A stretch of 64,000 nucleotides of DNA, from contig AJXE01000003.1 of assembly GCA_000263395.1 (NCBI GenBank), forward strand, positions 1 to 64,000. Reading direction: 5' to 3'. Position 1 is the stretch's first letter; each line of letters starts with the position of its first letter. The translations under genes and the position numbers were made by a program. Shown one piece after another: positions 8,447 to 16,825 of this stretch. The notes below the pieces were generated by a model, which worked only from the letters and a program-made list of their open reading frames with translations, did no database searches and had not been told where the DNA came from. This DNA comes from Stutzerimonas stutzeri TS44 (GTDB taxonomy: Bacteria > Pseudomonadota > Gammaproteobacteria > Pseudomonadales > Pseudomonadaceae).

Positions 8447-9001
8447 TCACGGCACTCGCAACCAGCGGCGAAAACCGTTGCCGGCGGTGCTCGAAAGCGG
8501 GCTCCAGGCGAAATCCCAGGGCGGCGGCGGCAGCTCTTCCAGCTCGGCCGGCAGAATGCGGGCGCTGCGTTGCACGCGGGGCTTCCAGTCGAACACCTTG
8601 TCGGCGCTGCCCTGCCAGCCCAGCACGATGCCCAGCGCGGCGCTGTCATCGGTCCCGGCCCAGCGCGCCGCCGCGGCCAGCAGCATCGCCTCGATATCCT
8701 CGGTGCCGATCTGCTCGCGGTAACGCGAGGTCAGCAGCCAGCGGCAGGCGCTCAGATGGAAGGTCCAGTCGAGCGCGAGCTGGCACCGATAGGCCCAGGT
8801 CATGAAGTCGCGAAACAGGGTCAGGCCGTCCGGTGGGTCGAGCTTGAGCAGCCGCGGGCAGACATCGAACAGGGCGTGCCAGTACGGCAGCAGCTTGGCG
8901 TCCAGGTGCACGAAGTTGCGTGCATTGCTGGGATAGTCCGGGAACGGCAGCCAGGGGCTGGCGCGATTCTCGGAGCGGGTGAAGCGTTCCATCACGGTCA
9001 T
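8447..9001 (-). CDS. Conserved hypothetical protein
   Basis: A 184-aa soluble protein that I do not recognise. It is rich in Trp, Leu and Ala, has no signal peptide or membrane segment, and contains the striking stretches NARNFVHLDAKLLPYWHALF, FRDFMTWAYRCQLALDWTFH and PPPPWDFAWSPL. Three-base periodicity and codon use match the neighbours, so it is probably a real gene. The ATG at 9001 has AGGA nine bases upstream; a second ATG three codons in is an alternative. Confidence 0.6.
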   Translation of the reverse strand: MTVMERFTRSENRASPWLPFPDYPSNARNFVHLDAKLLPYWHALFDVCPRLLKLDPPDGLTLFRDFMTWAYRCQLALDWTFHLSACRWLLTSRYREQIGTEDIEAMLLAAAARWAGTDDSAALGIVLGWQGSADKVFDWKPRVQRSARILPAELEELPPPPWDFAWSPLSSTAGNGFRRWLRVP

Positions 9002-9107
9002 GCTGAATGATCCTGAGCTGAGGTGCCGCCAGCTCGCGCCGGCAGAGGCCCACCCCGCAGCGCACAGAAGGCTGCGGCCGGGCGGTTCAGTGGTCAGTCA
9101 GGACGAT

Positions 9108-9473
9108 TCAGGGCGCGCGAGGGTTGAGCGTGGGCCAGTGATGCCGCGGTCCGAGACGCTCGGCGCGCCGCAGCGCAATGCTGAGCGGCGTGCGCCGACC
9201 GGGCCAGATCAGCCCGAACAGTGCAACGAGCGCGACAAACAGCGAGCTGCACAGCGGGCAGTCGAACGACAACCTCGACGCGCTGGAAAGATCGCCGGCA
9301 GGATCGCCAAGCGCGAAGTCGCCATCGTCGCTGAGGCAGAACAGCCCCTGCCCCATCGCCAGCTCGAAACCGACGTGCGAGGCATGCTGCAGGCTGCAGG
9401 CGAAGCCGTTGAACAGCAGGCTGACCAGCAGCAGGCAGCCAATCAACGGGCGGTAATTCTTGACGATGGTCAT
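9108..9473 (-). CDS. DUF2946 family membrane protein
   Basis: A 121-aa protein with an N-terminal hydrophobic helix (PLIGCLLLVSLLFNGFAC), a central exported region, the CPLC motif (FDCPLCSSLFVAL) and a second hydrophobic helix after it. This arrangement with CPLC is the DUF2946 signature. Members often lie next to TonB-dependent copper receptors, which are not seen here. The function is unknown; a metal-related role is only a guess from family context. Confidence 0.75.
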   Translation of the reverse strand: MTIVKNYRPLIGCLLLVSLLFNGFACSLQHASHVGFELAMGQGLFCLSDDGDFALGDPAGDLSSASRLSFDCPLCSSLFVALVALFGLIWPGRRTPLSIALRRAERLGPRHHWPTLNPRAP

Positions 9474-9531
9474 GTTTCGACTTTAGCACCACCGCCCGCC
9501 GGCCCGGCTGCGCCAAACCGTCGCAACCGCC

Positions 9532-10203
9532 TCAGTGGTTGACGGTGTACGCCAGCATCGCCGAGAGATGACACAGCGGTCGGCCGCTTTCGGCCTGCCA
9601 CTGGTTGAAAGCGGCCTGCATCGCGGCCTGGTCGCGCTGGCTGCTGGGGGTCTTGTCGATGACACCCTGCGCCTTGAGCGCGGCCACCACGTCGGTACTC
9701 GGCACGAAGGTGTCCTTGCCGGCCATGCGCAGCAGACGCGGCGCGGAAACCCCGCCGAGCTGGCTGCCGTGCCGCGCCAGGTAGCGCCACAGGCCGACGA
9801 TGTCGCTGCCCGGCCATTCGGCGATCAGATTGCCGAAGCTGCCCCGCTCCTTCGCCACGTCGAGGACGAACTGGGCATTGCGCGGCACGCTCTTGAGCTT
9901 GCCCAGATGGCGGATCAGCTGGGTGTTCTGCATCAGTCGCTCGATGTGCTCGCCGCCCATCAACACCACCTTGTGCGGATCGAAGCCGAAGAACGCCTGC
10001 TCGAAGGCGGGCCATTTGGCATCCACCAGGCTGTGCTTGAGCCCGGCGCGGAAGATGCGCAGGGCGATCAGTGACAGGTAGCGGTCATCGGGAATCGCGC
10101 GCAGCGCCTCGGCGTCGAGCGGCTGCGGCAGCAGCGCCTCCAGCGCCGCCGCCGAGCCGAAACGGTTGAGACAGTATTGGTGCAGCCATTTGTAGTCTTG
10201 CAT
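9532..10203 (-). CDS. DNA-3-methyladenine glycosylase I-type (HhH-GPD superfamily)
   Basis: A 223-aa cytoplasmic protein. It starts MQDYKWLHQYCLNRFGSAAA and includes YLSLIALRIFRAGLKHSLVD, LGKLKSVPRNAQFVLDV and GKDTFVPSTDVV, a set typical of the Pseudomonas proteins annotated as 3-methyladenine glycosylase I. They would excise alkylated adenine as the first step of base-excision repair. The match to E. coli Tag is distant and the zinc-binding Cys/His set of Tag is not obvious, so the activity is inferred. ATG at 10203 begins the homologous region; upstream in-frame sequence runs into the aro gene. Confidence 0.75.
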   Translation of the reverse strand: MQDYKWLHQYCLNRFGSAAALEALLPQPLDAEALRAIPDDRYLSLIALRIFRAGLKHSLVDAKWPAFEQAFFGFDPHKVVLMGGEHIERLMQNTQLIRHLGKLKSVPRNAQFVLDVAKERGSFGNLIAEWPGSDIVGLWRYLARHGSQLGGVSAPRLLRMAGKDTFVPSTDVVAALKAQGVIDKTPSSQRDQAAMQAAFNQWQAESGRPLCHLSAMLAYTVNH

Positions 10204-10277
10204 CGTTGCTACCCGGTTGTGACGCAGCGCCACAGAGTGCCGCCGTCGCGGTTTCGCCGCAAGCGGCACGCCGGCCA

Positions 10278-11381
10278 CTAGCCCGCGCTGCGGCCACGCA
10301 GGCGCCCGGCCGCCTCGCGCAGCAGGTGTTCGGTGCCGCTCCAGCCCAGGCAGCCATCGGTGATCGAGACGCCGTAGCGCAGCTCGCCGGCAAGCGGCTG
10401 GCAGCCGTCGAACAGATGGCTCTCCAGCATCACCCCACGCAGGCTGGTGTCGCCGGCCAGGCGCTGGCTCAGCACGCTGTCGAGCACCGCCGGCTGGCGC
10501 AGCGGGTCCTTGCCGCTGTTGGCGTGACTGCAATCGACCATGATGCGCGGTGCGATGCCCTGCTTTTCCAGTGCGCGGCGAGCAGCGCCGACACTGCCCG
10601 CGTCGTAGTTGGGCGCAGCGTGGCCGCCGCGCAGCACCAGATGGGTGTCCGGATTGCCGCGCGTCTGCAGCAACGCAGGATGACCGAGATCGTCGATGCC
10701 GAAGTGCTGATGCGGATGTTCCGCCGAACGCATGGCGTCACAGGCGATGCCCAGGCTGCCGTCGGTGCCGTTCTTGAAGCCCACCGGCAGATCCAGACCA
10801 CTGACCAGCTCGCGGTGAATCTGCGACTCGCTGGTGCGCGCACCGATGGCGGCCCAACCCAGCAGATCGTCGAAGTAGCCGGCGGCCAGCGGTTGCAGCA
10901 GTTCGCTGGCGATCGGCAGGCCGCGGGCCAGGATGTCCAGCATCAGCCGACGCGACAACCGCAGGCCTTCGGCCATGTCGCCGCTACCGTCCAGATGCGG
11001 ATCGTAGACCAGCCCTTTCCAGCCGACCGTGGTGCGCGGCTTTTCCACGTAGGTGCGCATCACCAGCAGCAGCTGGTCGTCGAGCTCGCGCGCCAGCTCG
11101 GCCAGGCGTTCGGCGTATTCCAGCGCCGCGGCCGGATCGTGCAACGAGCAGGGGCCGACCACCACCAGCAGGCGCGGGTCATGGCCATCGAGGACGGCGC
11201 GGATGGCGTTGCGATCGGTCTGGATACGTGCGGCGAGCGTGTCGCTCAGCGGCAGGCGCTGGCGCAGTAGGGCCGGGCTGGGCAACGGCTGGGCGCTGCG
11301 ACGGCGAGGGAGTGGATCGGCCGCGGATTCGCAAAGAGCGAGTGGCAGGGCGGCGTTCTGGGCAGTGGCGGATGCATTCAT
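10278..11381 (-). CDS. aroF: 3-deoxy-7-phosphoheptulonate (DAHP) synthase, class I
   Basis: A 367-aa class I DAHP synthase. It condenses phosphoenolpyruvate and erythrose-4-phosphate, the first step of aromatic amino acid synthesis. Family motifs: VVVGPCSLHDP, MRTYVEKPRTTVGWKGL, GARTSESQIHRE, GFKNGTDGS, HLVLRGG and DCSHANSGKD, which include the PEP and metal ligands. The feedback type (Phe, Tyr or Trp) cannot be told for certain. The upstream region codes for Tyr/Phe/Trp-rich leader peptides and a terminator, so the gene is probably controlled by aromatic amino acid attenuation. Symbol aroF is a best guess among aroF/G/H. Confidence 0.93.
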   Translation of the reverse strand: MNASATAQNAALPLALCESAADPLPRRRSAQPLPSPALLRQRLPLSDTLAARIQTDRNAIRAVLDGHDPRLLVVVGPCSLHDPAAALEYAERLAELARELDDQLLLVMRTYVEKPRTTVGWKGLVYDPHLDGSGDMAEGLRLSRRLMLDILARGLPIASELLQPLAAGYFDDLLGWAAIGARTSESQIHRELVSGLDLPVGFKNGTDGSLGIACDAMRSAEHPHQHFGIDDLGHPALLQTRGNPDTHLVLRGGHAAPNYDAGSVGAARRALEKQGIAPRIMVDCSHANSGKDPLRQPAVLDSVLSQRLAGDTSLRGVMLESHLFDGCQPLAGELRYGVSITDGCLGWSGTEHLLREAAGRLRGRSAG

Positions 11382-11425
11382 GATCGGGCGATTCCTTCTG
11401 CCGGCGCGGCAAGGCCGCGACGGCG

Positions 11426-11524
11426 CTAGTCGTGTGTTCGTTCGAGTGGTGTCAGGCAGGCGTCGAAGCGGCTAAATCGCCAGTCGTAGCGGTAATAACG
11501 ATCGGTGCGGTAGTAAGTGGTCAT
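11426..11524 (-). CDS. Second aromatic-rich short ORF upstream of the DAHP synthase gene
   Basis: A 32-codon frame from ATG 11524 with GAGGAA six bases upstream. The product begins MTTYYRTDRYYRYDWRFSRF: five Tyr, two Phe and one Trp within 20 residues. It lies between the attenuator hairpin and the synthase gene (stop 44 bp before its ATG). Such a composition is hard to explain by chance, so it is probably a sensor leader peptide or a translated remnant of one. Its role relative to the first leader is not clear. Confidence 0.6.
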   Translation of the reverse strand: MTTYYRTDRYYRYDWRFSRFDACLTPLERTHD

Positions 11525-11561
11525 GCTGCATTCCTCGTGACGTTGGGCCGTTGGCGGCCGG

Positions 11562-11600
11562 AAAAACAAAACCCCCGGTCGGGTGGCCGACCGGGGGTTC
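11562..11600 (-). terminator. Attenuator terminator before the DAHP synthase gene
   Basis: On the minus strand, AACCCCCGGTCGG-CCAC-CCGACCGGGGGTT is followed by TTGTTTTT, a strong intrinsic terminator. It lies about 50 nt after the stop of the 42-codon aromatic leader peptide and before aroF, the classic attenuator position. An upstream hairpin (11615-11638, GGCGCCCT/AGGGTCGCC) could be the pause structure. Confidence 0.85.
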
Positions 11601-11647
11601 GAAAACTGTCTGGTGGCGACCCTGCTTGCTAGGGCGCCTGTGGGGTA

Positions 11648-11776
11648 TCAGGCGCGCCCGTGGCTAAACCAGTACCCAAAGTAATAACCGGCAGCGACGA
11701 CCAGCCGGGCACGCAGCACCGCGACGCGAGCGGCGGCGGTATGAGCGAGGGCGGAACGGTCGAGGCTGAACGGCAT
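11648..11776 (-). CDS. Aromatic leader peptide of the DAHP synthase attenuator
   Basis: A 42-codon ORF with GGAGA seven bases before ATG 11776. Its C-terminal part reads GYYFGYWFSHGRA: three Tyr, two Phe and one Trp within seven residues, just before the stop. This cluster, followed by a pause hairpin and a U-rich terminator, is the layout of a ribosome-stalling attenuator. Low charged Tyr/Phe/Trp tRNA would stall the ribosome on the cluster and permit read-through into the synthase gene. The N-terminal half is Ala/Arg-rich and shows nothing special. Confidence 0.8.
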   Translation of the reverse strand: MPFSLDRSALAHTAAARVAVLRARLVVAAGYYFGYWFSHGRA

Positions 11777-11904
11777 GCTGATCTCCAAAAGTGTCCGAAC
11801 CATACTCCAGCGCCGCGGCAGGTTTCAACCTGCGTGTTGCGGTAGGCGAAACCGCGCGTGATCGGTATCTTCGCCACCTCCGTCACGCCAGGAACGCCCG
11901 TCAC

Positions 11905-12459
11905 ATGCTCCGTCCCGCCCTGCTCTACGCCTTCGCCCTGTATGCCGGCTGCGTTTCGGCGCAGGTGGAGGTCATGCCCGTGGAGCATCAGACCCAGGGC
12001 AAGATCCTCGTCGCGCGCGTCACCGAGCAGGTCGCTCCCGGCGACTATCAGGCGCTGCTGCGTGGTATCGCTGCACACCCCGGCAAGTACGCGCGCAAGC
12101 TGCTGATCCTCGACAACATCGGCGGCAGCACGCCCGAGGCGATGCGCATGGGCTACCTGCTGCGCGAAACCGGCTTCGACGCGCTGGTGCCGCCCGATGC
12201 GATCTGCCAGGGCAGTTGCATCTACCTGCTGGCCGCGGGCCGGCAGCGCACCGTGCGTGGCCACGTCGCGCTGCAGCGGCCCTATCTACCCAGCGGCGAA
12301 TCGGCGCTGGCGGTCGGCCAGCTGCCGCGCCGCACGCCGCAGAACTACCTGCGCGACATGGGCGTCGACCCGCTGCTGGCGCTCGACATACAACTGCTCA
12401 ACCCCGGGCAGCTGCGCATGCTCAAACCACACGATCTGGCGCGCTACCGCCTCAAGTGA
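11905..12459 (+). CDS. Exported ClpP-like (COG3904-type) periplasmic protein
   Basis: A 184-aa protein with a signal peptide (MLRPALLYAFALYAGCVSAQ). The mature part resembles the ClpP/crotonase-like fold proteins of the COG3904 type: LLILDNIGGSTPEAMRMGYL, then DAICQGSCIYLLAAGRQRTV, where a strand-Gly-Gly oxyanion segment and a Cys/Ser pair occupy positions where ClpP has its active Ser. Whether it is a protease is not known. It is divergent from the aromatic leader region. Confidence 0.7.
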   Translation: MLRPALLYAFALYAGCVSAQVEVMPVEHQTQGKILVARVTEQVAPGDYQALLRGIAAHPGKYARKLLILDNIGGSTPEAMRMGYLLRETGFDALVPPDAICQGSCIYLLAAGRQRTVRGHVALQRPYLPSGESALAVGQLPRRTPQNYLRDMGVDPLLALDIQLLNPGQLRMLKPHDLARYRLK

Positions 12460-12629
12460 TCCGTCGTCTCCAGCCGAAAACCCCGCCAGGCTGCCGCTGC
12501 GCAGGGCCAGCGTTCGACCGGCGATCGGAGCCGGCGGCAATCGCCGCAGGTCCGTCTAGGCTTTTTCCAGTCCCACGAACGAGCCCGCGCGAACCGGCTC
12601 CTCCGAACGATTGCGCCAAGGAGCGTGAC

Positions 12630-13052
12630 ATGAAACTTTCCACCTACCTCACCTTCGACGGTCAGGCCCGCGAAGCCTTCACTTTCTACCAGCAGGTGCT
12701 GGGCGGCACGCTGGAGATGATGACCTTCGCCCAGGCACCCGAAGCCGAGCACTTTCCCGCCGAGCATCGCGAACGGATCATGCACGTCTGTCTGACGCTC
12801 GATGACTACCGGCTGATGGCGTCCGACACCATGCCCGGCATGGACTGCGGCAGCGGCACGTACGAGGGCATCAAGGGCTGCTCGATCAGCCTGCATCCCG
12901 ACAGCGTGGCCGAGGGCGAGCGCCTGTTCGCTGGGCTGTCTGCCGGCGGCCAGGTCGTCATGCCGATGGAAAAGACCTTCTGGGCCGAACGCTTCGGCAT
13001 GTTCACCGATCGCTTCGGCGTGTCCTGGATGGTCAACTGCGAACACCCCTGA
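12630..13052 (+). CDS. VOC family protein (PhnB/YjdN type)
   Basis: A 140-aa single glyoxalase-fold (VOC) protein. It begins MKLSTYLTFDGQAREAFTFY, then FYQQVLGG and HVCLTLDDYRLMASDTMPG, and ends FGMFTDRFGVSWMVNCE, the usual PhnB-like signature of small VOC proteins of unknown substrate. AAGGAG sits seven bases upstream of the ATG. No operon partner; a 117-bp gap separates it from the RNase Z gene. The name PhnB does not imply phosphonate metabolism here. Confidence 0.85.
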   Translation: MKLSTYLTFDGQAREAFTFYQQVLGGTLEMMTFAQAPEAEHFPAEHRERIMHVCLTLDDYRLMASDTMPGMDCGSGTYEGIKGCSISLHPDSVAEGERLFAGLSAGGQVVMPMEKTFWAERFGMFTDRFGVSWMVNCEHP

Positions 13053-13168
13053 GGCCGACATGCCGGTGAGATTTGCGTCACCGGCGCAGGCGCATAGACT
13101 GCGCGTCGCGATGACCCCTGTCCGTCGCCGGCCTCCGGCCGCCCCGTGAATCGAGGAGCGCACGCGCT

Positions 13169-14134
13169 GTGGATCTGGTCTTTCTCGGCACCTCCTCCGG
13201 CACGCCCACCCGGGCGCGCAACGTCACCGGCCTGGCCCTGCAGGAGGACGCCGGCAAGGCCTGGTACCTGATCGACTGCGGCGAAGGCACGCAGCACCGC
13301 CTGCTGCGCATGCCGCTGTCGCTGCACGACCTGCGCGCGATCTTCATCACCCATGTCCATGGCGACCATTGCTACGGCCTGCCCGGCCTGCTCGCCAGCG
13401 CCGGCATGATGGGCCGCCGGCATCCGCTGGAGATCATCGCCCCGGCAGGTATCGCCGACTGGGTGCAGGCGACGCTGCGCATGAGCCACGCCTGGCTGGG
13501 CTATGAGCTGGCCTTCCATGCCGTCGAAAGCCTCGGCGAGTGGCGCAGCCTGAACATGCGCGTCGCGGCAACCGCGCTGTCCCATCGCGTGCCCTGCTAC
13601 GGCTACAGCTTCACCGAGGCGCGCCCGGACCCGCGCTTGAACATCGAGCGGCTGGAGCGCGACGGCGTTCCGCGCGGCCCGCTCTGGGGGCAGCTGGCAC
13701 GCGGCTTCGACCTCGAACATGAAGGTCGAACGCTGCGCAGTGAGGACTACCTGAGCTTCACCCGCGCGCCGCGGCGCGTCGTCATTGGCGGCGACAACGA
13801 CCGTCCGCCGCTGCTTGCCGAGGCCTGCCGCGGCGCGCAGGTGCTGGTGCACGAGGCGACCTACAGCCAGACGCTGGTCGAGGCCAGCGGCAATACCTTC
13901 GGCCACAGCAGCGCCGCTCAGGTGGCGGCCTTCGCACAGCAGGCCGAGGTGCCGAACCTGGTGCTGACGCACTTCAGCGCGCGCTACCAGCCCGGCTCGC
14001 AGCGCGGGCACTCCATCGAGGAGATCCGCCAGGAAGCGGCCGCGGCGTATCAAGGCCAGCTGTTTCTGGCGCGGGACTTCCTGCGGCTGCGCCTGGGCAA
14101 GGACGGCGTTCTGCACGAGGTGGAGCCGACCTGA
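13169..14134 (+). CDS. rnz: Ribonuclease Z
   Basis: A 321-aa metallo-beta-lactamase-fold endonuclease. It starts with GTG at 13169 (MDLVFLGTSSGTPTRARNVT), preceded by GAGGAG. Metal motifs: THVHGDHCYGLPG (HxHxDH), the later His in ALSHRVPCYGY, Asp in IGGDNDRPP and His in LTHFSARY, with an ElaC-type HEATY segment. It cleaves the 3' trailer of tRNA precursors lacking encoded CCA; in bacteria that encode CCA its role is accessory. Confidence 0.92.
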   Translation: MDLVFLGTSSGTPTRARNVTGLALQEDAGKAWYLIDCGEGTQHRLLRMPLSLHDLRAIFITHVHGDHCYGLPGLLASAGMMGRRHPLEIIAPAGIADWVQATLRMSHAWLGYELAFHAVESLGEWRSLNMRVAATALSHRVPCYGYSFTEARPDPRLNIERLERDGVPRGPLWGQLARGFDLEHEGRTLRSEDYLSFTRAPRRVVIGGDNDRPPLLAEACRGAQVLVHEATYSQTLVEASGNTFGHSSAAQVAAFAQQAEVPNLVLTHFSARYQPGSQRGHSIEEIRQEAAAAYQGQLFLARDFLRLRLGKDGVLHEVEPT

Positions 14135-14248
14135 CCGGTACCGAATCCGGCGGCTCGTTCATCGGGTTCATGCTCGCCGTCGCACTCTGCGCTCGATGTC
14201 GGTCTAGGCTGTGGCGAGGCATCGATAACGCCTTTCCGGAGAACCCGC

Positions 14249-14728
14249 ATGAGCAGCAAGAACCGGATCTGCCTGTGGTACGACGGCGCCGCGCTGGAGG
14301 CGGCGACCTTCTATGCCAGGACGTTTCCCGACAGCGCCGTCGGCACCGTCTATCGCGCGCCCGCGGACTATCCGGCGGGCAAACAGGGCGATGTGCTGAC
14401 AGTCGAGTTCACGGTGATGGGCATTCCCTGCCTGGGCCTGAACGGCGGGCCGGCGTTCCCGCACAGCGAGGCGTTCTCGTTCCAGGTGGCCACCGACGAC
14501 CAGGCCGAAACGGATCGCCTGTGGAACGCCATCGTCGGCAATGGCGGTCAGGAAAGCGAGTGCGGCTGGTGCAAGGACCGCTGGGGACTGTCGTGGCAGA
14601 TCACACCGCGCGCGCTGACGGCCGCCATCGCCCATCCGGATGGCGCGGCGGCGCGGCGCGCATTCGAGGCGATGATGACGATGCGGAAGATCGACATCGC
14701 AGCCATCGAGGCCGCGCTGGCCGGTTGA
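14249..14728 (+). CDS. VOC family protein (3-demethylubiquinone methyltransferase-like)
   Basis: A 159-aa VOC protein of the group often misnamed 3-demethylubiquinone-9 3-methyltransferase. Signature stretches are LWYDGAALEAATFYARTFPD, GIPCLGLNGGPAFPHSEAFS, ECGWCKDRWGLSWQITP and MMTMRKIDIAAIEAA. It has no methyltransferase fold, so the enzyme name should not be used. The start is ATG at 14249, with a GGAGAA-type ribosome site. Substrate unknown. Confidence 0.88.
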   Translation: MSSKNRICLWYDGAALEAATFYARTFPDSAVGTVYRAPADYPAGKQGDVLTVEFTVMGIPCLGLNGGPAFPHSEAFSFQVATDDQAETDRLWNAIVGNGGQESECGWCKDRWGLSWQITPRALTAAIAHPDGAAARRAFEAMMTMRKIDIAAIEAALAG

Positions 14729-14745
14729 CCGACACGACCACCGCG

Positions 14746-15135
14746 CTATTCCTCTCGCCCGTTCCCGTCGCGATCACGTGTGTAGCGATGCGCGAGCGGG
14801 AACGTCGGCAGCCAGGCTTCGCGGCGCAGCGTCCAGCTTTCGTAGGTGGGCGTCAGCTGGTCGGGCGCATCCAGTGCGCCAAGGCTTACTTCGATCTCGT
14901 CCGCGCTGTGGGCGAACACCGACGAGCCGCAACGTGGGCAGAAGTGCCGCCCGGCGTACTCATGCGTCTCGCCCGTGATGCTCACCGCCGCCTGCGGGAA
15001 GATCGCCGCGGCGTAGAACAGCGCGCCGTGGTGCTTGCGGCAATCGAGACAATGGCACAGGCCGACCCGATAGGGCCGCCCGGAGGCCACGATGCGCACG
15101 CTGCCGCACAGGCAGCCGCCGGTGAATCGATCCAT
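14746..15135 (-). CDS. GFA family zinc protein (glutathione-dependent formaldehyde-activating enzyme-like)
   Basis: A 129-aa protein with the GFA zinc motifs: GGCLCGSVR, GLCHCLDCRKHHG and HFCPRCGSSVF. The ATG at 15135 has AGGAG seven bases upstream; an in-frame ATG five codons earlier is less likely. Family members bind structural and catalytic zinc; a few activate S-hydroxymethyl-glutathione, but most have unknown substrates. It is convergent with the upstream VOC gene. Confidence 0.88.
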   Translation of the reverse strand: MDRFTGGCLCGSVRIVASGRPYRVGLCHCLDCRKHHGALFYAAAIFPQAAVSITGETHEYAGRHFCPRCGSSVFAHSADEIEVSLGALDAPDQLTPTYESWTLRREAWLPTFPLAHRYTRDRDGNGREE

Positions 15136-15282
15136 GCCGCGCTCCTGCAATCGAGTAGGTCAGCCATGAACGCTAGCACTCGCCGGGCGGATTGCGCGCC
15201 GAGCCGACCATCGAGCCGCGGTGCTGGCACCGGACGGGTTTCGCCGGTTAAATCGGTTCTCCACCCTTCGCCAGGAGCATCC

Positions 15283-15867
15283 ATGAGCAACGCACGCCAG
15301 GCCCAGCACCCCATCGCCTCGTCCTTCACCGCGCGCTGGTCGCCGCGCGCCTTCGACGGCCAGCCACTGAGCGAAGCGCGGATGCGCTCGCTGTTCGAGG
15401 CGGCCCGCTGGGCGCCCTCGGCCTACAACTTCCAGCCGTGGCGTTTCTGCTACGCGCTCGCCGGCACGCCGCACTTCGAGGATTTCGTCGCCCTGCTGGT
15501 GCCGGCCAATCAGGCCTGGGCGCGGCATGCCGGCGCACTGGTGGCGGTGCTGTCGCAAAGCACCCGTACGGCTGCTGACGGCGCGGAACAGCCCTTCCCC
15601 AGCCATGCCTTCGATACCGGCGCGGCCTGGATGAGCCTCGCCATGCAGGCCTACGACATGGGGCTGGCCACCCACGCGATGGGCGGGTTCGATGCCGAAC
15701 GCGCGCGACGCTATCTCCGGCTACCGGCGAATGTGGCGATCCACGCCTTCGTCGCCATCGGCCAGCGCGGCGACGCCAGCGCCCTGCCCGAGGCGCTGCA
15801 GGCCCGCGAGCAGGCCAGCGACCGCAACCCGCAGGCGGGCTGGGTGTTCGAGGGACCGATGGCCTGA
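15283..15867 (+). CDS. Nitroreductase family protein
   Basis: A 194-aa FMN-dependent nitroreductase-fold protein. FMN-contacting patterns are visible: RWSPRAFDGQPLS near the N-terminus, RWAPSAYNFQPWRF, a central DTGAAWMSLAMQAYDMGLAT and a C-terminal AIGQRGD. CAGGAG precedes the ATG at 15283. These enzymes reduce nitroaromatics, quinones or related compounds with NAD(P)H; the physiological substrate is not deducible. Confidence 0.9.
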   Translation: MSNARQAQHPIASSFTARWSPRAFDGQPLSEARMRSLFEAARWAPSAYNFQPWRFCYALAGTPHFEDFVALLVPANQAWARHAGALVAVLSQSTRTAADGAEQPFPSHAFDTGAAWMSLAMQAYDMGLATHAMGGFDAERARRYLRLPANVAIHAFVAIGQRGDASALPEALQAREQASDRNPQAGWVFEGPMA

Positions 15868-15883
15868 GCGCGCAGCGTCGGGA

Positions 15884-16786
15884 TCAGGCGGCGCGCTTGC
15901 CCATCTTGCGCAGCGCCCGCAGCCCTTCCAGCACCAACACCGCGATGGCCAGCCAGATCGCGCCGTAAGTCAGCCATTGCTGCGGCGCGATGCTTTCGCC
16001 GAGCAACAGCGACACCACCACCAGCAACACCGGCTCGACGTAGCTGAGCAGGCCGAACAGGGCAAGATTCAGGCGCTTGCCGGCGATGATCATCAGCGCC
16101 AGCGCCACCGCGCTGAGCGCACCTAGACCGAAGATCAGTACCAGCAGGCGCGGGCTCGCGGCTACCTGGCGCAGCGTCTCGCCATCGGCCAGGGCGAACG
16201 CGGCGGCGACCGGCAGGCTGATGACGAGGTCCAGCCACAGACCGCCGAGGTTGGCGGTACCGATCCAGCGGCGCAGGGCGAAGTAGCCGGGATAGCCGAG
16301 CGCGACCGCCAGCACCGGCCAGGACAACGACGACGCCCGCAGCAGTTCGTTGCCGACGCCAACGGCCGCCAGCAGGCAGGCCAACCGTTGCAGCCGACTG
16401 ATCGCCTCGCCGAACAGCAGTCGCCCGGTGAGCACCAGGGCCAGCGGCAGCAGGAAATAGCCGAGTGAAACATCCAGCCCGTGGCCGTTGATCGGCGCCC
16501 ACATGAACAGCCACAGCTGCACGCCGACCAGCGCCGAGGACAGCGGCAAGCCCAGCCACAGCCGCGGCTCGGCGGGCAGCCGCGCCAGAATCGCACGCAC
16601 CTCGCTCAGGCGCCCGAAACCGAGCAGCAGCAACGCCAGACACGGCGCGGTCAGCAGGATGCGCCAGCCATACACCTGCTGGCCATCCAGCGGCTGCAGC
16701 AACGTGGTGTAGTAGTAGAGCGTGGCGAACAGTGCCGATGCACCGAGCGAACTGAGCACGCCGGGCAGGCTGTTGTGAGTGTGCAT
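15884..16786 (-). CDS. rarD: RarD-type EamA/DMT permease
   Basis: A 300-aa inner-membrane protein with about ten hydrophobic helices, starting MHTHNSLPGVLSSLGASALF. Features such as WRILLTAPCLALLLL, LWLFMWAPINGHGLDVSLGY, FFLLP-like GYFLLPLALVLTGR and LLSYVEPVLLVVVSLLLGES agree with the RarD branch of the drug/metabolite transporter superfamily. The substrate is unknown. It is convergent with the nitroreductase gene; the upstream neighbour hrpA ends 40 bp before on the same strand. Confidence 0.85.
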   Translation of the reverse strand: MHTHNSLPGVLSSLGASALFATLYYYTTLLQPLDGQQVYGWRILLTAPCLALLLLGFGRLSEVRAILARLPAEPRLWLGLPLSSALVGVQLWLFMWAPINGHGLDVSLGYFLLPLALVLTGRLLFGEAISRLQRLACLLAAVGVGNELLRASSLSWPVLAVALGYPGYFALRRWIGTANLGGLWLDLVISLPVAAAFALADGETLRQVAASPRLLVLIFGLGALSAVALALMIIAGKRLNLALFGLLSYVEPVLLVVVSLLLGESIAPQQWLTYGAIWLAIAVLVLEGLRALRKMGKRAA

Positions 16787-16825
16787 GAGCCTCCCGGCAT
16801 CTGCGTGGAACGGTCGCCCCGGCGA

